From Theristus sp. LFF4_11 (taxonomy: Eukaryota; Nematoda; Chromadorea; Monhysterida; Xyalidae): a DNA stretch of 64,000 nt. This document shows, in pieces, positions 57,513 to 64,000 of the stretch. A program made the translations under genes and the position numbers. The notes beneath the pieces are model-generated. The model saw only the letters and a program-made list of their open reading frames with translations, ran no database searches and was not told where the DNA came from. Every line of letters begins with the position of its first letter. Position 1 is the stretch's first letter. The stretch spans positions 1 to 64,000 of the forward strand of contig JASANC010000091.1 in the NCBI GenBank assembly GCA_030248135.1, in the 5' to 3' direction.

Positions 57513-58391
57513 ACAAAAGACCGCACGTACCAAAAGACCGCACGTGCCAAAAGACCGCAAGACCAAAATACCGCAGATTGGTGTGGAACCAAAATACCGC
57601 ACGTGCCAAAAGACCGCACGAGCATTTAGAAAGTCGGTTCCGCTTTCTGTTTCGATTTTACAATTGCATCAAGCAACATTCGTATCATTTCTTGTGATAA
57701 ATTGTGTTGTTTTCGTTTGTTCATTGTTCAAGTTCCACTTTTACGCAACAAAAACGTTTTTTCCTGATTCAGTGGATTTGGAACGCAGCCAAATAGCGTT
57801 TTCGGGGTTCAGTGGATTTGGAACACGGCCAAATAGTAAAAATGATTGTGGACACAGCCTTCAAAAACTCACTTTTGTTTGATAATTTGTCATGGATTAT
57901 CAAAATTAGCTGGGGGAATCGTTAGCTGGGCGACGTTTTCTGTTGGCAGTCTGCGCGTTTCACCGTGTTTGTCTTGTTCATCGTCCTGTCACGCGTTCTC
58001 CCGGCGCTGTGCTCAACCAATTTCAACGAACTATGGCTGAATCAACTCAGTAGAACGCTGGCAACGCGATGATGTGTCGTTGTTGGTTGGTTCCGATCAT
58101 TTTTTAGAAACCAAAACATCCAAAATCACAATAAATTTGTGTTTTGTCGTTTTTCACACTTTTTTATTGCAAAGCAACCGATGCTGAATAAAACAACAAC
58201 CAACCACAAACTACATATCAACGTGTCCCGGATGTTCTGCTGAGATGATTGAGCCGTCGATCGTCGAAATCGGCCGAGTAAATCTGGATCTGAACGACGT
58301 TTTCTGTTGACAATCTGCGCGTTTCACCGTGTGTGTCGCGCGCTCCGACCTGTCACGCAGCACTGCCGGCGCTTTTCTTGACCGATTTGAG
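57513..58391 (-). mobile_element. Truncated inverted copy of the AAAGACCGCACGTG element
   Basis: Begins with the terminal array (ACAAAAGACCGCACGTACC and onward, 57513-57620) and matches the reverse complement of 9691 back to about 9000. It stops near GCGCCGGCAG-type sequence and lacks the second terminal array. Non-coding. Confidence 0.6.
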
Positions 58392-58411
58392 CAAATTTTC
58401 CAGATAGATAG

Positions 58412-58560
58412 AGTTGGGAGCAACGTGTATTGTGTAATTACATGTTATTATATTAGCTATATAAGATGTGGTGATCTGTGATCAGGGGTAGTTTATTCTT
58501 ATTCCTGTCGTAATCATCCTAATCGTCCTAATCAGCGTTCATCCTAATAAAAACCCTTTC
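58412..58560 (+). repeat. 5' LTR
   Basis: Matches 60649-60798 with few differences. It contains TATA-like CTATATAAGATG and the poly(A) signal-like CCTAATAAAAACCC near its 3' end. Confidence 0.85.
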
Positions 58561-58577
58561 TGGCGCCCAACGTTTGG
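58561..58577 (+). other. Primer-binding site, tRNA-Lys type
   Basis: TGGCGCCCAACGTTTGG follows the 5' LTR directly. Its first 13 bases equal the binding site known for priming by tRNA-Lys in several retroelements (TGGCGCCCAACGTGGGG class). Confidence 0.75.
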
Positions 58578-58670
58578 TTCCTACCAGTCATCATCAATCC
58601 TCAACAGTTCATAATAAAAATAAACAGAAGTAAATCAGTAGCCACAAAAAAAAATCAACGGAGGAAGGAA

Positions 58671-60584
58671 ATGGCAAGGCGAAACGCCAGCAGCAGTTCG
58701 CTGAGCAGCAGAGATTCCAGTCCTGACTCACTGATAACAGACGACCACACCGTGAAGAAGTCACGCGAAGATCTACTGCAGATGATCGACTATTGCCAGG
58801 AGTTCAGCGATCGTTCAGCGCTCAACTCGATCTGCAGAACGCTTCGAGATCGAAAAGAGATAAGTCGCACACTGCTGTACAAATTGAAACGTGATATTGG
58901 TCCGTCTCAGACTCTATCCATTGAGGATCTGGCTGACAAAGCGCGATTGTTTGTTCTTGACATGTTCAAATACAAAGCGTACGTTAACTGGAGCACAGTA
59001 ACTCAGGACAATTCCACACAAAAAGTGTCGAGTAACGAGAACGTGCAGCGTCATGACTCAAAAGACGACGATGACAGTGATGATGAGTACGAGGATGCGT
59101 CTGACTCACTAGAGTCAGTGCGCACTGCCGGAGACCAAAGCAAGACGGCTCAATCGTCGGTTAACGATGATGACGAACCGCACGCAAGCAACGACCTGCA
59201 TGCGGCACAGGTGAAACCAGGTACCAGCAATCAGAGTACTTCAGTCAAACCTGCTACCACCAAACGACTGAAAAAGAAGGTGAAAAAGAAGAAGGTAAAA
59301 AGGAGTAATGGTGGTGAAAAGCTCAGTGGGTTCAGTCCCAGAGTACACCAGTTCAATGGGTTCAGTCCCAGAACAGAAGGACTCAGTGGGTTCAGTCCCA
59401 GAGTCGAGCCTACTGGGTTCATTCCCAAGGCAAACGAGTCCACTGGGTTGATTCCCAGGACCAAAAATCTGATTGGTGAGCCTACTGGGTTAATTCCCAA
59501 GGCAAATGACGAGGCCAGTGGGTTAAGTCCCAGGCACGATAAAGTGAAAACGGAGACGGGAGTTTCAGAGCAATTGATTCAGTTGGTCATGCAACAACAG
59601 CAGATGAGCATGTTGCTCAACAAAATGTTGAATCAGCAAAGTCAGTCGAGTGCGTGTAAAGGCCATGATGACAACAGCAAACAGGTGTGCAGTGACAGTG
59701 TCAGTGAGAGCAACAAAGCGTACATGATGTTGTTGTCTGAAAAATGGCAAAAGTTCGACCCAGCCAAGAATCACAAATTTCGAACCTGGCTCAGCAGTCT
59801 GCAAACCAGACTGGAGCTGTGGGACCCACCAACAAAAATTGCGGTCGAGCATATTCGTATGTGTCTGTCCGACGACGCATTGTTTGCTTTCGATCAACAG
59901 CCACAAGGAGTGCGTGAAAATTTGGAAGAGTCCATCAAGTACCTTGAGTCCATCTACGGACCAAGAAATGAGGCAATTACATCCGTCTACGAACTCGATA
60001 CAGCAACGCGACAGGAAGGAGAATCTGTGCGCGCCTTCGGACTACGTCTGGAGAATTTGCTTTTTGCCACTGGGCATAACTATCGCGGTTCGGATGGCAA
60101 CTACATTCCGTTTGTCGAAACGACGTTGATCAACAAGTTTGTGCAAGGAGTGCTTGATCCGTTCTTGTCGAGCAAAGCAGAGGACCAGAAGTTCAAGGGT
60201 CTCAGTTTCCGACAAATTGTGGATAAAATCCAAGTCGTGGAAGACTGCGAGAAGTACAAGCAGAAACAGTACAGTCGACAGGAAACCAAAGACAACGGCA
60301 GCAAGCCGAATTACCAAAACACGCAATATATCGGTCGATGTTACCGCATTCGACACGACATGCAACAGCAAAATCATCAACAGCAAAACTATCCACCAAA
60401 ATTCGCAAGATTCCGAAATTGGCATCCGCAGTTTAGAATGTCGGAAGCAGAAAAACAGTGGATGGCGAGAATCTACGGTCGAAGCAAAACAGCGACGTAT
60501 CCTCGAACAGCGACAAACGACGTGGGCAACGATCAGAGGAGCGAGCACGACTACGGCCCGCGCGATGAGACAAGCATCGACTAA
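58671..60584 (+). CDS. Gag-like capsid protein of the LTR element
   Basis: Intact 637-codon ORF. Residues 1-30 are Ser/Asp-rich. About 120-160 is acidic, and about 198-212 is a Lys-rich run (KKKVKKKKVKR). About 217-285 holds eight or so short repeats of the form (S/T/N)G(F/L)(S/I)P(R/K). About 295-325 is Gln/Met-rich. About 345-560 resembles the Ty3-type retrotransposon capsid (FRTWLSSLQTRLELW, LEESIKYLESIYGP, GESVRAFGLRLENLL). A CCHC zinc knuckle is absent and the C-terminus is Gln/Arg-rich. No pol frame follows. The start ATG is the first after the primer site, preceded by a purine-rich GGAGGAAGGAA. Confidence 0.8.
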   Translation: MARRNASSSSLSSRDSSPDSLITDDHTVKKSREDLLQMIDYCQEFSDRSALNSICRTLRDRKEISRTLLYKLKRDIGPSQTLSIEDLADKARLFVLDMFKYKAYVNWSTVTQDNSTQKVSSNENVQRHDSKDDDDSDDEYEDASDSLESVRTAGDQSKTAQSSVNDDDEPHASNDLHAAQVKPGTSNQSTSVKPATTKRLKKKVKKKKVKRSNGGEKLSGFSPRVHQFNGFSPRTEGLSGFSPRVEPTGFIPKANESTGLIPRTKNLIGEPTGLIPKANDEASGLSPRHDKVKTETGVSEQLIQLVMQQQQMSMLLNKMLNQQSQSSACKGHDDNSKQVCSDSVSESNKAYMMLLSEKWQKFDPAKNHKFRTWLSSLQTRLELWDPPTKIAVEHIRMCLSDDALFAFDQQPQGVRENLEESIKYLESIYGPRNEAITSVYELDTATRQEGESVRAFGLRLENLLFATGHNYRGSDGNYIPFVETTLINKFVQGVLDPFLSSKAEDQKFKGLSFRQIVDKIQVVEDCEKYKQKQYSRQETKDNGSKPNYQNTQYIGRCYRIRHDMQQQNHQQQNYPPKFARFRNWHPQFRMSEAEKQWMARIYGRSKTATYPRTATNDVGNDQRSEHDYGPRDETSID

Positions 60585-60640
60585 TCAGCAAATCAATTTT
60601 AATCAGCAATCAAATAATGTGATAAATCATTTTCAATTGT

Positions 60641-60650
60641 TGGGGAGAAG
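60641..60650 (+). other. Polypurine tract
   Basis: TGGGGAGAAG lies directly before the 3' LTR, where the plus-strand primer is expected. The decayed copy at 3795-3807 keeps the same CTGGGGAGAAG. Confidence 0.65.
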
Positions 60651-60798
60651 TTGGGAACAGCGTGTATTGTGTAATTGCATGTCATTATATTAGCTATATA
60701 AGATGTGGTGATCTGTGATCAGGGGCAGTTTTATTCTTATTCCTGTCGTAATCCTCCTAATCGTCCTAATCAGCGTTCATCCTAATAAAAACCCTTTC
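60649..60798 (+). repeat. 3' LTR
   Basis: Copy of 58412-58560 with only scattered substitutions, which indicates a fairly recent insertion. It is followed by ATAGATAGCTGG, the resumed target repeat. Confidence 0.85.
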
Positions 60799-60799
60799 T

Positions 60800-61182
60800 A
60801 TAGATAGCTGGAAAATTTTGGGGGGGGGCCGCGGGGGGGGGCATGTGACTTTAAGGGGGGGCCGGTCAAAATTTTGAAATTTGATAGATACATAGCTAAA
60901 ACGCTAAAAAGCTATAAAAACAGCAAAATAATGCAAAAAATACGCTAAAAATCAAGTATAAACGCGTATTTTACTTAAAATTAGCGAAATTTTCAAGAAT
61001 TACGAGCAAAAATGGTCAATTTTGGTCAAAAATTGACTCATTTTATGTCTTCGAAGACAAAAATTTTCAGATAGATAGATAGATAATAGCTGAACCGAAA
61101 AAACCTGTTTGATAGAGATAGATTCGAAAATTTTTTTGGGCGGCCCCCCCAGGCCCCCCCTAGAACAACTATGGGTCCTGCC
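60800..61182 (-). repeat. Composite G/C-run repeat, inverted copy
   Basis: Reverse complement of parts of 6165-7400. Near 60870-60900 the TTGATAGATACATAGCTAAA stretch is continuous, showing the site without the mariner-like element found at 6485-7275. Confidence 0.6.
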
Positions 61183-62209
61183 TTGGGTTAGGGGCTTTGA
61201 AAAAAAATTTTTTTTTGTTTTTTTTTCGTTTTTTTTTAATTTGGATTTTTTTTTCAAACTTAAAAAAAATTGAAAAATTTTTCTTCTACTTTGCTCTGAA
61301 AATTCGATTTATGGCATAATTTTTTGAAAGTTCAAACCAAATTTTCTTCCCAACTTCTTTGTGTGCTTAGGTAAATGTCATTATTTGGTCATTTTGACCG
61401 ACGTACTCCATGTTTTTCGATTTGGATGACTTCTAGAGTCAATTTTTAGCGTTGAAATGACTTAACTGAATTGAAATATCGTTTCAGAAATCGTTTTCTT
61501 GCAACTTAGAACATGTTTTTCAGTCGGTAGGCCATGAGATGAACATGATATCTTGTTGATTGGCGTATGTTATAGGTCTACAATGGAGTTGTGCGATATA
61601 TTGTTAAACAATTGGAGCGGAGATGTTGGTTAATACCACATCACACGATCGTTTTTCAGATACCCGATAACATGGCCACATGTTAAAACATGCGTGCTGA
61701 GCTAAACTAACGTGTTAAACTTGCGTCTGTCAGTTGCCCGCAACGTGATCGCGAAATCATGGTACGTGTTTTCGATACGATGATTTGAAGAGTGGGCTCT
61801 CGCCATGTGGCAGATAGCATAGCTGGTTGAACCTGAAAGTAAGTGTCTTGGGGGGGGGGCGACCGGGTCGACAGGGGTTGCCGACTTAGCTACAGCAAAC
61901 AGGAATTTTTGAACACAGTCAAATTTTGGTAATTTTCTAAAGAGGAACAACTAAGAACGGTTCAATATTCAAGTACACGTCGAAAATTGTCCTGTTTTAC
62001 TGTTGAAAATGCAACTTTCCCTCTATGAAATGGACATAATTTCAATAAAACACGATTTTCGCTCTTATAGTTTTCCGGATCGTTCTGAAAATAGTCTAGA
62101 TGAACTCAGCTCGACGAGACGCTTCGAACAAACCTAACTTGTAAAAAAAATTAAAAAATTTTTTTTTTTAATTTAAAAAAAAATCCGGATTTTTTTCCCC
62201 CTAACCCTA
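61183..62209 (-). mobile_element. hAT-like MITE family 1, copy B (inverted)
   Basis: Nearly the same as 7408-8422 in reverse orientation, bounded by TTGGGTTAGGGG and CCCCTAACCCTA. The flanking 8-mers differ (GTCCTGCC and CGTTATAC), so no target duplication survives. The shared ORF (61702-61950) has no known domain. Confidence 0.65.
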
Positions 62210-62234
62210 CGTTATACCCCACGGGGTCCCCACC

Positions 62235-62326
62235 CCAGCGCGCTTTTTTTCAAATTTGCTCGCTGCCTCCAGCGAGCATAGTATAAGCCACAAACTTGGC
62301 TCTGTGCACACGAAACGAACACCCAA
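62235..62326 (-). repeat. Inverted copy of bases 1-95
   Basis: TTTCAAATTTGCTCGCTGCC and TGTGCACACGAAACGAAC are the inverse of the first lines of the window, in the same order when read backwards. Confidence 0.6.
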
Positions 62327-62549
62327 AGTTGTGTTCTGAGCCGCAAAAAAAATTTCATCGGACGACTTTTCATGTTTTCATTTTCATTTCATCGGAATGT
62401 CAAATTGAATTTTGACAATTTGATTATTTGCCTAAAAATTCGTGACAAACTGACAGGATTTGTTGTGAAAATATTCCAACCCGGCTCTCCAGAATCACCA
62501 TTTTTTCAGGCTGTCCGCTCATTTATTTCATCAGATTGAGGATCGTGAC

Positions 62550-63178
62550 TAGGGTTAGGGGCTTTGAAAAAAAAAATTTTTTTATTTTTTTTCGTTTTTT
62601 TTTTAAAAATTTGAAAAATTTTTCTTCTACTTTGCTCTGAAAATTCGATTTATGGCATAATTTTTTGAATTTTCTTCCCAACTTTGTGTGCTTAGGTAAA
62701 TGTCATTATTTGGTCATTTTGACCGACGTACTGTTTTCGATACGATGATTTGAAGAGTGGGCTCTCGCCATGTGGCAGATAGCATAGCTGGTTGAACCTG
62801 AACGTAAGTGTCTTGGGGGGGGGGCGACCGGGTCGACAGGGGTTGCCGACTTAGCTACAGCAAACAGGAATTTTTGAACACAGTCAAATTTTGGTAATTT
62901 TCTAAAGAGGAACAACTAAGAACGGTTCAATATTCAAGTACACGTCGAAAATTGTCCTGTTTTACTGTTGAAAATGCAACTTTCCCTCTATGAAATGGAC
63001 ATAATTTCAATAAAACACGATTTTCGCTCTTATAGTTTTCCGGATCGTTCTGAAAATAGTCTAGATGAACTCAGCTCGACGAGACGCTTCGAACAAACCT
63101 AACTTGTAAAAAAAAATTTTTTTTTTAATTTTTTTTTTAATTTAAAAAAAAATCCGGATTTTTTTTCCCCTAACCCTA
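62550..63178 (-). mobile_element. hAT-like MITE family 1, copy C, with 8-bp target duplication
   Basis: Starts TAGGGTTAGGGG and ends CCCCTAACCCTA, and is flanked by ATCGTGAC at 62542-62549 and 63179-63186. It matches copy B at both ends but lacks about 400 bp of interior, where sequence jumps from GACCGACGTACT to GTTTTCGATACG. The clean duplication identifies a hAT-type insertion and fixes the ends of the whole family. Confidence 0.82.
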
Positions 63179-63229
63179 ATCGTGACACAGAAAAGAAGAC
63201 AATCGAGACTAGTTGTAGGGATTGTGAAG

Positions 63230-63735
63230 GGGAGGTGTTTTTGGTTTAAAAACGTGGTGTCGTTTTTTCCATGCAATGAATGTAGCAGTTTTAACGCAGT
63301 TCACTCAAAACTGGACGAGGAATTTGCAAAAAAATAACAAAACAGTTCTGATCCCGCTTTAACAATTGGTTCATTGGCTCCGCCACCAAACTTGTTTATT
63401 ATTGATCAAAAATTGTTCACATTGTGTTCTTCTGCTCTGTGCTTTGAACGCGCTGCAGCGGCCAGCGGCGGCACGCTCTTTTCATGTCTGAAAGCAAAAT
63501 TCATCGACGACGTCGTCGCCGTCAATCGATGAATAACGACTCTTCTAATATTTCGACCAATGCAAATTTTTGGAATCAAGTAGTTTTTGATTTAGATTTT
63601 TTTTCGGTGTGAAAACAATAAAAACAAACCGCTGAACAACAAAAAAACATGATTTTTTCTGAATCCCGTTCCCAGGGTGCGGAGCGTGAGGAGCCGACCA
63701 ATCAGCGAGTTGCATATATTAGTGTGATAGACTGT
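63230..63735. mobile_element. Decayed relative of the mariner-like element
   Basis: The right part (GGTGCGGAGCGTGAGGAGC, then CGACCAATCAGC and a final AGACTGTA) matches the right end of 6485-7275, and a GACGACGTCGTCG-like hairpin is present near 63508. The left end is not recognisable. Confidence 0.4.
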
Positions 63736-64000
63736 ACGCTGTAGACACGAAAAACCTATTCTGAAAACAGTGTTACTTTTTTTCTTGGTTATGGTATTTT
63801 TTTTTCAGGTATGTAATCAACATGTGTTCGCCCTTTCAATTTTTACCTGCGACACTTTCACAGTCGAACAAAATGTTTCCTGGGGTAATTTCATCCGTAG
63901 ATTTTGCTCTTTGGGTTAATTTTTTGCCCCGACCTTGTTTTTGGGTAAAAATTGGGTATTTTTAAAAGTTCGCAGGGTTTTCACCTGGTTTTAAGTGTTA

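Larger units (their letters stand above)
58412..60798 (+). mobile_element. Gag-only LTR retroelement
   Basis: Two ~150-bp LTRs (58412-58560 and 60649-60798) enclose a primer-binding site, a single gag-like ORF and a purine tract. No protease, reverse transcriptase, RNase H or integrase is present, so any mobility would need proteins in trans. It is inserted in the TCCAGATAGATAG/CTGGAAA repeat. A 4-bp ATAG duplication is possible but the microsatellite blurs it. A decayed copy is at 3255-3950. Confidence 0.85.

Overview
This is nuclear DNA from an invertebrate animal. It carries a nuclear lamin with a CaaX box, a KAT2-type acetyltransferase with the animal PCAF N-terminal domain, and a glutamine:fructose-6-phosphate amidotransferase. 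All are split into many small exons with GT..AG (once GC..AG) introns. The phylum cannot be fixed from this window; no spliced leader or other lineage marker was seen. The ORFs that matter are exons joined by frame-compatible splice sites. Most of the remaining sequence is transposon-derived.

Layout. 1-11 kb is a gene-free mosaic of short non-autonomous transposons, G-run repeats and an LTR-element remnant. 11.05-25.84 kb (+) is a complete 16-exon lamin gene of about 600 codons, ending in a 30-bp exon that supplies the CSIM box. Its 4.7-kb intron 10 holds a foldback element bounded by TTAA. 28.89-31.93 kb (+) is a probable five-exon gene for a secreted proline/asparagine-rich protein with a C-terminal glutaredoxin-like domain. 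32.61-45.01 kb (-) is a KAT2 (GCN5/PCAF) gene of about 792 codons, convergent with the glutaredoxin gene; one intron hosts a 2.6-kb Helitron. 46.47-57.08 kb (-) is a complete 17-exon GFAT gene of 720 codons. 57.4-64 kb is again repeats, including a 2.4-kb LTR retroelement with an intact gag-like ORF but no pol, and three further hAT-like or mariner-like remnants.

The three conserved genes are housekeeping genes: nuclear lamina, SAGA-type histone acetylation and entry to the hexosamine pathway. Nothing suggests they act as one unit. The richest biology is the mobile DNA. It includes two hAT-like MITE families with visible 8-bp target duplications, TA-flanked mariner-like MITEs with related empty sites in the same window, a Helitron with canonical ends, a foldback element made of ~350-bp tandem units, and a gag-only LTR element. 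All coordinates and joins were read by eye; no alignment or database search was run.
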